Source of the DNA: Sorex araneus | Lineage: Eukaryota > Chordata > Mammalia > Eulipotyphla > Soricidae | Length of the DNA stretch: 64,000 nt | Reading direction: 5' to 3' | Assembly (NCBI RefSeq): GCF_027595985.1 | Contig: NC_073305.1 | Span: 83,051,126-83,115,125 of the forward strand | In this document: positions 1-12,025 of the stretch, piece after piece | Layout: each line of letters opens with the position of its first letter | How positions within the stretch are numbered: position 1 is the first letter of the stretch | Notes under the pieces: model-generated | The model's database searches: none | What the model saw: the letters and a program-made list of their open reading frames with translations, nothing else | Told to the model about the DNA's origin: nothing | Made by a program: the position numbers and the translations under genes

Positions 1-89
1 TAAAAAAAAGTTAAAAAAAAAACTGTTCTTTCTTTGAAAGTGGTTTTGAAAATAAGTGAATTCAGTTATGTGGAGAAACTGAAATTTAG

Positions 90-263
90 TTTTGTTTTTG
101 CTTTTTCAGTCACACCTGGCAATGCTCAGGGGGTGACTCCTGGCTCTGCACTCAGGAATTACCCCTGGCAGTGCTTGGGGGACCATATGGGATGCTGGGA
201 TTTGAACTTGGGTCAGCCGCATGCAAGGCAAATGCCCTACCCACTGTGCTATCACTCCAGTCC
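90..263 (-). mobile_element. SOR-type SINE, form A
   Basis: On the minus strand it reads tRNA-like head, CCATATGG core and A-rich tail. It is flanked by 16-bp direct repeats, AGAAACTGAAATTTAG at 74-89 and AGAAACTGAATTTTAG at 264-279, differing at one base. The pair fixes both ends and shows insertion by target-primed reverse transcription. Divergence from the form A consensus is moderate. Confidence 0.93.
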
Positions 264-1368
264 AGAAACTGAATTTTAGAAATCATACTGTGAATGTATA
301 AATTATCAGCATCAAAGGCAATATCTAATATGTTCATGAATAGACACCAAATTAACATTTGACTTTAATTATCACAAACTGGTGAGTGCATCAGCATTTT
401 TTATGTAGAAAATCAATACCATGCATAATGATTTTATTTCTCCACTACCAACTTTTCCATATAGAGAAATAGTAGTGGAGTTGGAAGGGGAAAAACATAT
501 TAACAAATATATTGGTAAATAGAAAGTGTTATGGGGAACTATCATGATAAAAACAGAAATTTCCAGTGATAGGAAACTACTGTGCCATAAACTACTGGTG
601 AATCCTAGCAAAAAAAAAAATCATCTTGTGTTTTCCTTAAAAGTTTTTTGGTAGTTAGTTCCCCAGGAGTAGTTTTTTAAAACCTGGCCCCTTTGCCAGT
701 CCTCTGCTAAAATTGTTTTTAGTTATTTGAAAATCAGTGGGAGGAACATTATCTTTTTCAGATGGGTTTTCAATTCAGGGAAAATGTTAAGGCGACCTTG
801 GTTGGTGTTATTTTAATGAGTCACTCTCAACAACAAAGAATTGTTAAGCCAGAGAGCTGGGCACTGAAAGAGCAGAAAGGGAACACGATGGTGTCAGTTA
901 ATAACTGCCTGGAGCAGAGCCCACCTGCAGCCAGCAAAACAAAGTGTGGCTGGGGTTACTATAATTTAGAAATTGGGACTAGAAATTTCATGCAGTCAGA
1001 AAGTAGACTCATGAGGAGGGCACCTGGTTGACAGACACTGGGGTCTTTGCTCGGCAGCCTGAACCTAGATCAACAGTTCAGGTTACTGTGTAGTATTGGT
1101 GCTGGCCTCTGACAGGGGGTGGTGCACTGGTTCTGAAAGGAAGAAATCTGGAGTTACGTGTTACTAAATTGTTGCCTTCGGGGGTAAGCAGGGCTGAGCA
1201 GACCATCAGAAACAGGAAATCTTTGCTTGCTAGCCTCAGTTACCCTTTCATTGCAAAATCGTGATATGTAGAGCCCAGCATTACAGAAATTATATAAGGC
1301 TGCGTTTTTGCATCTGACTATGGTGAACAACACAATTAAGCTGTAGAGACCACGAAATCTGAGAAGAT
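264..1368. other. Unassigned single-copy-like sequence
   Basis: No repeat or gene that I recognise. It contains an 89-codon plus-strand frame (762-1031) with no recognisable domain and no splice or codon signal that would make it an exon. Confidence 0.5.
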
Positions 1369-1540
1369 GGAACCAAGTAAATAGTTCACCAGGTAGGGCC
1401 CTGGCCATGCAAGCAACTGGCCTGGGTTCATCCTCTGCACTTCGTATGGTCCTGTGAGCACCACAGGAGTAATTCCTGAGTGCAGAGATAGAAGCAACCC
1501 CTGAGCATGGCCAGGTGTAGCCTAAAAAATAAAAATTACA
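1369..1540 (+). mobile_element. SOR-type SINE, form A, degenerate
   Basis: The order of head, GGTTCATCCTC (decayed B box), GAGTAATTCCTGAGTGCAGA core and AAAAATAAAAA tail is intact, with many substitutions. No convincing TSD, so this is an old copy. Confidence 0.8.
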
Positions 1541-2710
1541 AAAGGAAACTAAAAAGACAAGATTTAGTGTATCTGGCAGTCTTGTTAGGACTGTGCTCTT
1601 CTAGCTAGACTCATTTATAGTACTGGAACAGTGTAGTAATGTATGGGCAGCTAATCACTCTCCTCTCAGCCATACTTATTTATTTTTGTTATAACCAGTG
1701 GCCTGAGATAAGCCCAGTGCAGCCATGTTTTACTTTGAATTTTAAGACAAGGAAAATTCTCATTGCTGGTGTTTTAAAATGTTGCTGCTAAAATGTTGTT
1801 GCTTCCTTTTCTCTTTGTCTTTGAAGGCTTAGAAGGTAGGAAATAAGTATAGCAGGTTATTGATTTTCTTTTTTAGCTTGGTTTCCAGACCATTCGTTAC
1901 CATGGCAACTACTCTGCGTCTAGGGTCAGATCTTCCCATAAAACATACTGGACTCTGCAGAACTGCGGGCAAATGTTCCCACTTTGTGAGTCATTCTCTC
2001 TAGGTTGTGTGCTTTATTATCAGACATTTTAGTTAACAGTGTTTCAAAACTATAGCATTTCATTCTTATAATAAATGCTTTCATAGTCCTTATCTTACTA
2101 CTTTTTAAAGCACTTCCTTATAAACCTCTCCTAAACATTTGCTATTTCTTGGGACTTCTTAAAAAATGTCTGTTATACTGCCGTTTATATTTTCTGTCTC
2201 TTATTTACCATATTTTGGCTTATTTTTTAATCTTAGTTCTTTGAATTCTGTAGGTGGGGCACAATGAATAGGGAAATTAGAATTTGTATGAAGTATGAAC
2301 TAGGATTAAATCAGTAGCTCACAGCTATAACTCCATTTAAGCATTTCCAGCTTCAGATAGCACATGTCTCAGCCTTTGCTTCCATGATCAGCTTCCCCAC
2401 CCCACTCTACCCCCACTCATGGTTTTTTTGATGTCCTTTCACTGCCTGTTTCTCAGTACCAAGAGTAATTCAATGTAGGACTCCGGGAAGTCAGCACACT
2501 CCCCAACAGAAGCGAATTAAGATCCAGCTTAAGCTTTCATTCCTGACTTCTCTATTCCACTACACATCTACTGAAGTGTTTTATTTTTTGAGGAACTGTT
2601 ATGCTAAAGGTCTCTAAAGTGATTAGACTGTGTTCAAAGTAAACCTGGAAAAATCCTCAGGTAGAGGCATTGGTAGAGATGAGTTAACGTATCATTAGTG
2701 TAACCAATTG
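1541..2710. other. Unassigned AT-rich sequence
   Basis: Nothing recognised in this stretch: no long frame, tRNA-like box or LINE motif. Confidence 0.5.
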
Positions 2711-2900
2711 TTGGGGTTTTTTGTTTGTTTGTTTGCATCACACCTACCTAGTGATACTCAGGAGTTTCTCCTGGCTCTACACTCAGGAATCATTCCTAGT
2801 GGGCTGGGGAGACCATATAGGAAGTCATGATTCTAGCCCAGGTTGGCCACTTGCAAAGGCAAGCATCTTATTTATCCACTGTATAATTGCCCTGGCCCCT
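2711..2900 (-). mobile_element. SOR-type SINE, form A
   Basis: Begins on the plus strand with a T-rich tail (TTTTTTGTTTGTTTG), continues through the complements of the core (CTCAGGAATCATTCC) and the B-box region, and ends in the complement of the head (CCCTGGCCCC). Moderately diverged. Confidence 0.85.
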
Positions 2901-3961
2901 GGTTTTTTTTGTTGTTATTGTTGTTATTTAACCTTCCCACTGTTTCTTCAGTAGGCTATAAGAAGGATTAGACATGACAAGTACAGTTAAAAGCTTTGAA
3001 ACATTTAAAAATATTTTATCCTTTGAATATAAAACCCATAGGTCAAGCTGATCAAACCATTAGAGGCATGCAGTGAAGAGGCACGTTGTAATGACATGAT
3101 TTAAAAGAACACATGGTTCTACAATAGTTTATGTCCACAAAATTATCTCTTTACATTCATTGATGCTAAGATGTTACATACTATGCTGTTATGCAAGGTG
3201 TTACTGAGTGTAAAACCTTATACTCAGTGCTCCAAAAGTACCAAGTTTTTTTTTCATTTTTCAGAAATAAATTTGCCATTCTCTAATGATAAGATAGGTT
3301 CAATAGGTATTTGTGATCCTAGACTAGTACAGAACCTTTTGAGCAACATCTACTTCCTAGTCAGGGATTCATAATTCTAAGAACTAAATGGTGGATCGGA
3401 ATAAACTTTTACCTCTCCCTGCTTTCATGCCTTTCCTAGAAAAGGCAGTAGACTTCCCAGTTATTGCGTGTAGAGAGGTCAAAAGAAATTAATCTCTAAA
3501 TGACAGGAACTGGAATATTTCCCTGTAGGCAGCTGCTTATTGCTCAAGTCGCACACACCTGAACATCCTTAACTACCATCTGTTTCCCACTGGGCATTAA
3601 GGACTGGCAAGAGAGTGGCCAAGTACCAAGTTATTTCATCTCTGGAGCATTCTAGAGAGGTCAAAAGTGCAGAGACACTGTGCTTTGGCTGCTTTCCCCG
3701 ATGTTTGCCAGAGCCAACACCTGGGGGCAGGCGATCTGGAAGCAGCTGCACTGAAGTCCCATCACACTTCTGATGCTTAAGTGAAAGGCATGTAAAGCTG
3801 AGACTGATTAGCTGCCATGTCAGGTAGGATGTTCCCGCTTCCACTATATTACAGAAAGCATTCTCAACACCTCTTTTTTTGTTTTGTTTTTATGGTTTAA
3901 TATGAAATGTTTTACTTCCCTCTTGATTCCCATCAAAATTTAAAGCTCTTTAATCATAGTA
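2901..3961. other. Unassigned sequence
   Basis: Nothing recognised. A 91-codon minus-strand frame at 3569-3844 has no family resemblance that I can see. Confidence 0.5.
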
Positions 3962-4115
3962 TTTAATTTCTTTATTTTCTTTATTTTATAAGGTTGTTTA
4001 CAATATTTGATGATATTTAATATTAAGACACCAATCCCACCACCATGACACCTTCCCACCAGCAAACTTGGGATGTGTCCATCTCAAGCCCCGAGCCCTG
4101 TCCCAAAGCACAACC
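3962..4115 (-). mobile_element. Probable old L1 3' UTR fragment
   Basis: A T-rich start, then a line rich in CCCACCACCATG and CCTTCCCACCAGC resembles the complement of an old L1 3' UTR, similar in style to the copies near 22.6 and 53.2 kb. No coding part remains, so the call rests on general resemblance. Confidence 0.4.
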
Positions 4116-4327
4116 GAAATAATATATTGTATTATCTGTTATGAGAATCACTGAAAATTCTTACCAAAAAGTATTCATATAGGAAACAGTGTGAAGATTG
4201 TCTATTTTGGCAGGGCCCATTAAGACATTCTTTAAGGTATCACTAACATCTTGTTAAAGGAACACCTTTTTTGTTTTTTATTCATCTTTTTTTGTACTAT
4301 TCTCATTTGCCCGCCCCCATCTCCCCA

Positions 4328-4383
<56 letters not shown>
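4328..4383. repeat. (CA)n microsatellite
   Basis: An uninterrupted run of about 27 CA units preceded by a C-rich tract. A pure run of this length is likely to vary in length between individuals. Confidence 0.98.
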
Positions 4384-4385
<2 letters not shown>

Positions 4386-5113
4386 CTTTATCAGTACAGA
4401 CTTTAAACTTTCTGGAATCTATACAAAGTGGATCTGCAGCTCGGGTCATGATGGCTGTGAGATTTGGGTGACAGTGATTAGACTGTTAGGCAGGAAAAGC
4501 ACTACAAATAGGGATTTAGACTCAGGGAAGAGAAGAGCATAGACTAGCTGTGTCTTCTGCAGTCGACTCACATAACCTTTGCCTTGAATAAAGCCTATTA
4601 AGCTGACTGGATCTTAAAAAGACTTACTGACTCTTTTCTTTTTATGACTTTCTTTCACAGAGAGCAAAGACCACAGGGAAAATAACAAAATGCTGGGTTG
4701 GTTATTAATTTTAAAGGTCATTCCAAGTAGAGCGCTGTATTACTCAAAACTAAAGTGACATGTTCACCTGAATGCTCTAGGGAAATGTCAGGCACAGATA
4801 ATCTGGGACAGAGGATGCATCACCCAACGACTCTTTGAGTTTTATTCTATAATAAAAGCTCATCAAAAGCAGACATAATCAAGTACCCATGAGCTCTAAG
4901 TCATTTCTACTTTGGATGTAAGAATTTGGTGTTGATGATTGCATGGGAGAGGCAGCAGTGTTTACTAGAAGTTGCTCCAATTTTAAGGAACTTAATGCTG
5001 ATAACTATGAACATTGAGAGTTAATAAATAACAGCTTGTCTCTATTTCAGTAAGGTCTCTATTTTAATATTTGTAGGCTTAAATGATAGAACTTAAAACA
5101 TTAGTTTTCCTTG
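4384..5113. other. Unassigned sequence
   Basis: No repeat family or coding signal recognised between the CA microsatellite and the next SINE. Confidence 0.5.
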
Positions 5114-5262
5114 GGGCCAGAGATATAGTACTGGCCTTCCAGGCAGATAATTTTGATTTAATCCCCAGCATGAAATTTGGTTCCCACATCATTGCCAAGA
5201 GTGATTCCTGAACACAGAAACAGGAGTATGTCCTGAGTACTGAATGTACAGCCTCCCACCAA
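5114..5262 (+). mobile_element. SOR-type SINE, form A, degenerate, with (TA)n tail
   Basis: Starts GGGGCCAGAGATATAGTAC and keeps the CCCCAGCAT and GAGTGATTCCTGA blocks. Its 3' tail has been replaced by the adjacent TA microsatellite, a common fate of old A-rich tails. Confidence 0.75.
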
Positions 5263-5263
5263 A

Positions 5264-5294
<31 letters not shown>

Positions 5295-5310
5295 TATACA
5301 TATATATATA
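5263..5310. repeat. (TA)n microsatellite
   Basis: Alternating TA with a few CA and TACA interruptions, at the 3' end of the SINE. Confidence 0.95.
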
Positions 5311-6002
5311 AAATCAGACTTTGTTAGCATTTTTACTCTCTTTTATTGTTGGCAGCTGTGAATATTACACCAGAAAGAACAGGATTGGTATTTTTTTTTC
5401 TTTCTATTGAACAATCTCCTGTGTAAGAATTTCCTACCAGTGACTAACAAATTTATCTAGTTACTTCATCCCACTAGAATAAAAACATAATTGATATTAT
5501 TTCTATACTTGAAGTTTTACCATTTTCAATGAGATTTATAAGTCTGCTATCATTATACATGTAGCATATTAAAAATGTTCGTGAATTTACTCAAAAGTTC
5601 TCTTTTATTCAAATGCTCACACATTCAGTTTTAAAGATGGCACTGGCTTCAATATGGTCTGCAGCACTGCTGCAAAGAAAGTGTGATACTGAAATTTTTA
5701 TTTCCTATAAAAGTGGGACTATATCTTGCAACAATATGCAATTTCCCAAAAAAGGAAATGGAATTTCTTTGAAAAAAATCAAGATAAGGAATGTTTATTC
5801 AAACAGTAATTGTTTTGTAGATAGGACAAAATGAATTATAGCCTATACACTATCATTTCATTCTTATAAAAATTCACTGACTCACTGATAATGACAACAT
5901 GGAAAGAACTATGCAACTCATGTTTGAAGATATTCATTGACACTTCATTATGTAATGTACCTTGGCGATGCTAATGTTAGCTCCTTATTCTTTTCATTCT
6001 TT
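5311..6002. other. Unassigned AT-rich sequence
   Basis: Nothing recognised. The 73-codon plus-strand frame at 5613-5834 has no recognisable family. Confidence 0.5.
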
Positions 6003-6153
6003 AGTTTTCATTTTGGGGCCACACCCAGTGATGCTCAGAGCTTATTCCTGGCAAAGTTAGACCCTGGAACAATACCGGATGCTGTGGATTAAATCCAGGT
6101 CAGACTTATGAAAGGCCAATGCCTGACCTGCTATAATGTAACTTTGGCCACTA
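6003..6153 (-). mobile_element. SOR-type SINE, form A, old
   Basis: Complement of the form A order is readable (TTTTGGGGCCACACCCAGTG at the tail side, AATCCAGGTCAG over the B box). Many substitutions and small deletions. Confidence 0.78.
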
Positions 6154-6379
6154 ACACTTAAGATTTTGACATCTTAACTGTGTCTGATGCTGTACTACAT
6201 CCTGGGATCACCACAAATATTTTAGGATTGCAGTGCCACTCTTAGTTTGATTTCATAAAAGAGGAAGTAAGAATCATAGAACTAGGAAGTGGCAGCAGCA
6301 GATTTAAAATCTAGGTCTGTGGCTCCAGAGCCTGTCCTCTTGGGAAATAGGAAATGGTTCACTCGCTAACACCATTTAT

Positions 6380-6530
6380 TCTTTGCTTTTGGTTTTTGGA
6401 CCACACTCTTTTATATTTGGGACTTACTCCTGGTTTTTTCCTCAGTGATCACTCCTGGTTGACGTAGGGACCCCCATGTGGTTGCAGAGATCAAATAAGG
6501 ATTAGCTGCATGCAAGGGAAGTGCCTTACC
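6380..6530 (-). mobile_element. SOR-type SINE, form A, old
   Basis: Minus-strand copy with tail side TTTTGGACCACACTC and head side GCTGCATGCAAGGGAAGTGCC. The core is strongly diverged. Confidence 0.72.
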
Positions 6531-6544
6531 TATTTTATATTTTT

Positions 6545-6720
6545 TCTTGCCGATAAGACACTTTTCTCATAAGTTTGAGGTCACGAGTTTGATCCTCATA
6601 CAACTTCATGTGCCAAGCATAGTCCTGGCAGCTTTGCTGTTTGTTTCTGGCAGCTTTTCTCTGTGAGATCCCCAGCCCTACATGTGATTTCCGGATGCAC
6701 TCCAGTCAGGTTAGGGCAAG
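6545..6720 (+). mobile_element. Possible tRNA-derived SINE remnant
   Basis: Contains GAGTTTGATCCTC, a decayed B-box-like sequence about 50 bp after a weak A-box-like stretch. Downstream sequence fits neither SINE form well. It could be chance. Confidence 0.3.
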
Positions 6721-6844
6721 CACTATAAGCAAAGGGTGTGATGCTAGCGAGCAAGGGGTACATCTAGATTGCCCTGGATCCTAAATTACAGAAATGAGGA
6801 CAGAGAAAGAAAGAAATCCAGGAAGGAAGGAAGAAGAGATCTAT

Positions 6845-7084
6845 ATGTAATATATATGTAGCAGGTAGGGTGTTTGCCTTGCAAGCAGCCTGGGTTTGAT
6901 TCTTCTGCCCCTCTCGGAGAGCCTGGCAAGCTACTGAGAGTATCCCTCCCATACGGCAGAGCCTGGCAAGCTATCCATGATGTATTCAATATGCCAAAAA
7001 CAGTAACAAGTCTCATCGTTGAGACATTACTGGTGCCTGCTCCAGCAAATTGATGAACAGCAGGAGAACAGTGCAGTGCTACAT
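6845..7084 (+). mobile_element. SOR-type SINE, form B
   Basis: Head beginning GTAGCAGGTAGGG, then the form B body: two AGAGCCTGGCAAGCTA blocks about 40 bp apart, ATATGCCAAAAACAGTAACA, and the closing GTGCAGTGCTACATA. It lacks poly(A), as expected for form B. Confidence 0.88.
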
Positions 7085-7149
7085 ACATACACAAACCACA
7101 GACTTAATAATACTGCAACCTGAAAACCCAAACTACAGTAACTAAACTT

Positions 7150-7310
7150 AAAAATGTTCCTGCCAAGGAGGAAAGCTGGGGGTAGGAGGGAAGGAGGGAA
7201 CCTCGACACTTGTGGAGGAAAGTTGACACTCGTGGTGAGAATGATGTTGGAACATTTTATGTCTTACTCTCTATTATGAATAACTTTGTAAATTGTGAAT
7301 TCAAGAGTGG
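7150..7310 (+). mobile_element. Probable old L1 3' terminus
   Basis: The stretch with GTTGGAACATTTTATG and GAATAACTTTGTAA follows the order at the L1 3' ends elsewhere in the window (for example 42,930-43,000). No poly(A) remains. Confidence 0.42.
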
Positions 7311-7671
7311 GTGTGTGATGCCTTTGGTGGCCAAGAGCTGCCTCTTCAGGCTTCCCCAACAGAGGAACAAACATATGGAGGATTCACAGATTAGATGGTA
7401 AAAATGGCCTATTTAATGCAGAGCTGTTAGCCTACTTATAGAACATCTGAGGGGGGTTGAGGTATAGGACTGCATGTAGATGTGACTGATCATTTAATGA
7501 GCTAAAGCATTTTGATGGAGGCAATTACCTTGGGGGAATTAACTCAAGAAGATACTCTATCTCCTGGGGACATCTATATAGGTTTTCTTCCCCTTGCTAG
7601 TTGCACATATTAAACAATTAAGTTTACTTCTTATTAATACTTGCAGTTATTTGGATAAACACAATGAAAGA
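7311..7671. other. Unassigned sequence
   Basis: Nothing recognised between the L1 remnant and the next SINE. Confidence 0.5.
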
Positions 7672-7919
7672 TCACTGTATCACTGTCATCCCATTGCTCA
7701 TCAATTTACTCAAGTGGGCACCAGTAATGTCTCCATTGTGAGACTTGTTGTTACTGTTTTTGGCATATGGATTATGCCATGGGTAGCTTGCCAGGCTCTG
7801 CCGTGCAGGCGAGATACTCTTGGTAGCTTGCTGGGCTCTCCGAGAGGGGCGGAGGAATTGAACTCGAGTCGGCTGTGTAGAAGGCAAATGCCCTACCAGC
7901 TGTGCTATGGCTCCAGCCC
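7672..7919 (-). mobile_element. SOR-type SINE, form B
   Basis: Full-length on the minus strand. The octamer tail side (TGTATCACTGTCATCCC) is at 7676 and the tRNA-like head ends near 7919 (TGCTATGGCTCCAGCCC). Both 40-bp body blocks are present. Confidence 0.92.
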
Positions 7920-8689
7920 TTTCCCAAACTTAGTTCTCTGTGCTCCAGGGGCAAACAAGGCTTTGACCATAAATCCCAGGCTATGTCATTAGGCCAGTTT
8001 AGCTTATCCTTCTCCATGCAGGTCCTGTCTCTTTAAGTCATAACAGTTTGCACCAAGACCTTGCTTTTATGCTTTCTAGACAGTTGCATTTCCATGCCTG
8101 GGTAGCTTTACCACCTGCCCCGGGGCCATCCAAGTCATCCAAGTCCCATGATAAGGAACTTCCCTTTTTGGAGTGTTAGGAACTGTAGCCACTGAAGCCT
8201 GAATTAAGTATTTGTGACGGATGCCCAGGATTAGATATATTTCAGAGTCAATCAACTCCCAAATATTAGGAACACAGCACTAACAGTCTTTCTTTGTTTA
8301 AGCAAAGAACATTGCCTGTAGTAAAATATGAAAAGGCTATGTGAGAAGTAGAAAAGCAAGTAATTCACTGCAAATGCAAAGTCCGGAGCTGCCAGAATGT
8401 TTCACTTTATAAGAAGCCAAGACTGACTTGAGGAATCTAGTAGCAAACAGAAAGGAAGTGTTAAGGATAAACTTGGGGGGCTAGGGGGACTTGAAAGAGC
8501 ACTGTAAGCTTCTCTTTGGGGAGAAAAAGGGGCAGTTCACTGATGAACCCTAAAACACTTAGGGTTAATACTCAACAATAAATCATGTGTCCTTAACTTA
8601 AACATGTAAATATTAAAATTAAAAATGTATTTCCTTATTATTTATCATTAGTTTAAAGGACATGTTTATATCATACTTTTAAAAACTGG
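7920..8689. other. Unassigned sequence
   Basis: More GC-rich than its surroundings around 8,000-8,200. It could include an old LTR or DNA transposon, but I cannot name one. Confidence 0.45.
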
Positions 8690-8835
8690 GAACCCATGAG
8701 ATTGTTAAAGGGTTAGCATTCATGCTTTGAGATTCATTCCAGTAACATACAATCCCCACAGCATGAAAAACCAGAAAGATCAAGCTAAAAGAAACCGCTG
8801 AACACTGCTGAGTGGTGGCCCCAAAACCTAAATAA
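8690..8835 (+). mobile_element. SOR-type SINE, form A, very degenerate
   Basis: The 3' part CACTGCTGAGTGGTGGCCCC and the tail AAATAAATAAATCA match the form A 3' end. The head is barely readable. Confidence 0.6.
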
Positions 8836-8956
8836 ATAAATCAAGGATGATGATATGTAGATGGTATGTATCAAAATATTGTGCCATTGAGATTCAAGTG
8901 GATGTATTTTAAGTGATATAACAATGTAATAGTTTTAATGTAAGATATATGTATAG

Positions 8957-9040
8957 GCCCAGAATTATAGTTCATTTGGGGAGTTTTGCCTCGAAGGCAG
9001 GAGGCTATGAGTTTGATCTTTCAGATTGCCCTCAGAAGGA
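8957..9040 (+). mobile_element. SINE head fragment
   Basis: GGCCCAGAATTATAGTTCA followed by GGCAGGAGGCTATGAGTTTG resembles a decayed form A head with its B box. The body is missing. Confidence 0.42.
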
Positions 9041-9244
9041 CTGAAATCCTAACAAATAATTGTCAGTTATGAGTCTCTACATTGCACAGTTCTAGTGTAA
9101 TGTAACCAAGGGTATGGGACCCTGGTAATTTTAAGAATGACAATGGAAAGGAGTAAAGTGTATCAATATGTAAATGTTATAAGTTAGACCCTATTAATCA
9201 ATTTAAATTTATAATATTTTATTCCAGGTAAAGAGGTTAATTTT

Positions 9245-9720
9245 TTATTGAAATAATATTGGTTTAAATGATCTCAGGCTTTAAAATCTAAATCTTTGTG
9301 TGTAACACTACAAAAAAGTCTAATATCTACTACCACACAGCCAACATCCCTTATCCAATTTTCCCACCATATCCTATCCTTCCCCAGTGGTGACCAACAT
9401 TTTGGTATCATAATAGGAATATTAATTTGATTTTTGTTATTAATTTTTTCATGTTTTAGGGCCATACTTTGAAGTACTCAGGGCTTATTCCTCAAAGTGC
9501 TCAGAGTGCCATATATAGTGCCAGTGATTGAAACTATGTTATCACATGCAAGGCAAGTACCTGACCTAGGGTATTATCTCCTCAACTCTGGTTTGGGTTA
9601 TGTTTAATCACAGGTGCATGCTTTATATTTTGACATCTGTATGCTATTACAATCACCATGGAAAGTCTAGTTTTATAGAGCACCGGACCCTTTCTCCATT
9701 TTATAAACATCTCATCTCTA
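9245..9720 (-). mobile_element. Old L1 3' UTR, split by a SINE
   Basis: CAATCACCATGGAAAGTCTAG at 9651 is typical of the complement of an old mammalian L1 3' UTR. The part before the SINE (TTTTTATTGAAATAATATTG, then C-rich CCCACCATATCC) fits the 3' end of the same element. The SINE at 9440-9590 interrupts it. Confidence 0.55.
9440..9590 (-). mobile_element. SOR-type SINE, form A, old
   Basis: Tail side TTTTAGGGCCATACTTTG, core CTCAGGGCTTATTCC, head side CACATGCAAGGCAAGTACC. It lies inside an old L1 3' UTR and so is younger than that L1. Confidence 0.78.
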
Positions 9721-9829
9721 TTCTCTCTAATGTTTTGTTGTCAGATCTAAGCATTTTTGTTTTATTGGTCTTAAGAGTAAAACATAGAATTGAATACTGC
9801 TCAGTTCTTAAAAGATAAACCTTGTGTTC

Positions 9830-10000
9830 TGTGACAGCATTCAATATCAGTGGGATTTGAGAACACTCTTCCCAGTGAAGTCAAACGGAGAAACACAAAT
9901 GCTGTGTAATTTCACACATATGGGGTTCTCTTGATTGGATAAGGTCGATGCAGATGGTAAGCAGGAAGCAAATAATGGGGATTAGCAAATAATGATTTAT
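9830..10000 (+). mobile_element. Old L1 ORF2 3'-end fragment
   Basis: AGTCAAACGGAGAAACACAA followed by TTTCACACATATGGGG matches the end of L1 ORF2 in the plus direction. Heavily mutated and non-coding. Confidence 0.5.
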
Positions 10001-10384
10001 AATTCCCCATCTGTCTTCTCTTGTAAGGCACACTACTATGTAAATTTTAGTGCCCTTAAATCTGACTTGTTTTTATTTCTAAACATCAAAATGAGATTTT
10101 ACTCTTCAGTGGAATCATTTTTAAAAGCAAGTTCTGATAGAAGACCTGTAGTTAAAAGTCTTTATTTTTAGTCATTCTTCTTATTTTTTTTCTGAACTGA
10201 GACTTTATTTAGATAAACAAAAGGCCTGGTTACTTTTTTTCTTTTTAAACAATAGGAACAAGTGATAGTCAATTACATAGATCACATGGAAACTAATGCA
10301 GCAACAATTATCAATAGGTGAAAATATGTACCATAAGAAGTTGGTATCTTACTTAGCTAAAATAGAAAGTAGCAGTTATTAAAT
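10001..10384. other. Unassigned AT-rich sequence
   Basis: Nothing recognised. Confidence 0.5.
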
Positions 10385-10675
10385 ATGATGATTTCTCAGT
10401 GTATTGACATAATGCCCAAAGACAGAGAGAGGGAGGAGGAAGAGGGGTAGGGAGGGTGAAAGAGGGCGAGGGGGGAGAGAAAGGGAGAGATAAAATGCCT
10501 TCCATATAGGATAGTGCAGGTTCAGGGTTGGTGGGAGAGAAACTGGGGACATTGGTGGTAGGAAATGTACACTAGTGGGGGGATGGCTATGGAACATTGC
10601 ATGACTGACTGCTCATGAACAGCTTTGCAACTGTATACCATTATTAATCAAACTGTATACTATTAGTAATCAAAA
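10385..10675 (+). mobile_element. L1 3' UTR (5'-truncated L1)
   Basis: Carries the 3' UTR landmarks seen in the other L1s here: CATAATGCCCAAAG, a purine-rich G/A tract (10,425-10,490), GGGGACATTGGTGGTAGG, and a terminal GCTTTGCAACTG block. It ends in AT-rich sequence around TCAAAATAAACAA. No ORF2 is left. Confidence 0.82.
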
Positions 10676-11494
10676 TAAACAATATATATACATATATTAT
10701 ACAGTTATTTTTGTAAAAAAATAATGTCTCAGGCTTTAAAATTTTTTTAAGTAAAAATTTGGGAAAAGACTAATTTCAAAAACAGATAATTTAATCAGGA
10801 CTTGTAGGAATAAAAATAGGGTGACAAGTTATGAAGTCAATTTATGGGATAGTTCTATGGGTAATTTTAGTGGTAAGTTGCATTGTTTGTAGTTTGTCCA
10901 ACGTTAAAAATTAGGTATGTTTGTTAGATATGCAACAGGAGAAAATTGTAAGCAATAGTCAAAATGAAATTCAAGGGAATATCTTGAAGATTAAAATTGG
11001 GGGGTATCATTGTATATACATAATCTAAAGCCTGGATTTAGGAAAAGTTTATAGAAAATAAAGACAATTTTAATTTTAGGCATCAAACAGAAAAAGTAAT
11101 CAGTAAAACAGTAATAATAGCATGGAAAAGAAGGAAGAGGAAATCAAAAGAGGGAACATTGCCATGAAGCAGAAAACTTTCCAAAAGAAGAAAGAAACCC
11201 TTAAAGCTAGTACTGACAAACTAAAACAAGAAATGTGACTGTACTGACATTTTATTATAGAAGTAAGGTGCTTACTGAAAAGCAAATGTAAGAAGAATTC
11301 TAAATAGAAGATACTAGAATGTCTCTTGTTGGGCAAAATTTAGAAAAGAAGGCATTGGGATTCAGAAGAAAGATGGCTGAGAGTTGATAATAGTGAGTTT
11401 TGAAGAGAAATATCTCTGAGGACAAGTGTGACAGTCTGGGATCAGAAATACTGTTTACTGGGATCAGGGTACGAGTTACACTCGATGATGCTGG
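10676..11494. other. Unassigned AT-rich sequence
   Basis: Nothing recognised. The minus frames at 11,100-11,509 are short and low in complexity. Confidence 0.5.
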
Positions 11495-11600
11495 AGGCTC
11501 TGAACCCACAGGTCACTCCTGAAAATACTTGGGGGATCTGAGGCAGGCATCAAGGCAGATGCCTAAACCCCTGTTCAACTTCTTCAGCCCCCTGAAAGTC
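11495..11600 (-). mobile_element. Possible SINE remnant
   Basis: GGCTCTGAACCCACAGGTCACTCCTG and GGCATCAAGGCAGATGCC loosely follow the complement of form A. Low certainty. Confidence 0.35.
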
Positions 11601-11865
11601 ATCACTTTTACAAAAGGGAAGGCAGAAATTAAGGACATGAAAGTAGTGGGAATATAAGGCATTTCCCACTTTTGTGCTTTAATTTTGTTAAAGCACGAGG
11701 CAAGAATTTTGGTTGACCATGAAAAGAGGAATTCTATGGTAAAAGATGTGAAGTTCTTAATTTGGAAAAAATCCAACATATAATTAGAAATATATGTGTA
11801 TGTCTGGACAGTTATGACTGAATGCCACGTGGCCAAAATCTCATATTTTAAACTTTTCTTTTGAG

Positions 11866-12025
11866 ATTTTGGGGACACACCTGAGGCTATTTAGGGTTTA
11901 CTCCTGGCTCTGTGCTCAGGTATCACTCCTGGTAGGATTTAGGGAACCATATGAGGTACATAGATTGAACATAGTTTTCTGTACACAAGGCAAATGCCTA
12001 TATGATGTACTGCCCCTCCATCACC
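11866..12025 (-). mobile_element. SOR-type SINE, form A
   Basis: TTTGGGGACACACCTGAGG at the tail side, TTTACTCCTGGCTCTGTGC core, and ACACAAGGCAAATGCC at the head side. Moderately diverged, no clear TSD. Confidence 0.82.

Noticed and set aside
4328-4383. Threonine-histidine repeat frame (4,271-4,471) as protein
   Set aside because: It is a reading of the (CA)n microsatellite.
7594-7992. 132-codon plus-strand frame
   Set aside because: It is mostly the antisense reading of a form B SINE; similar residues occur at other form B copies.
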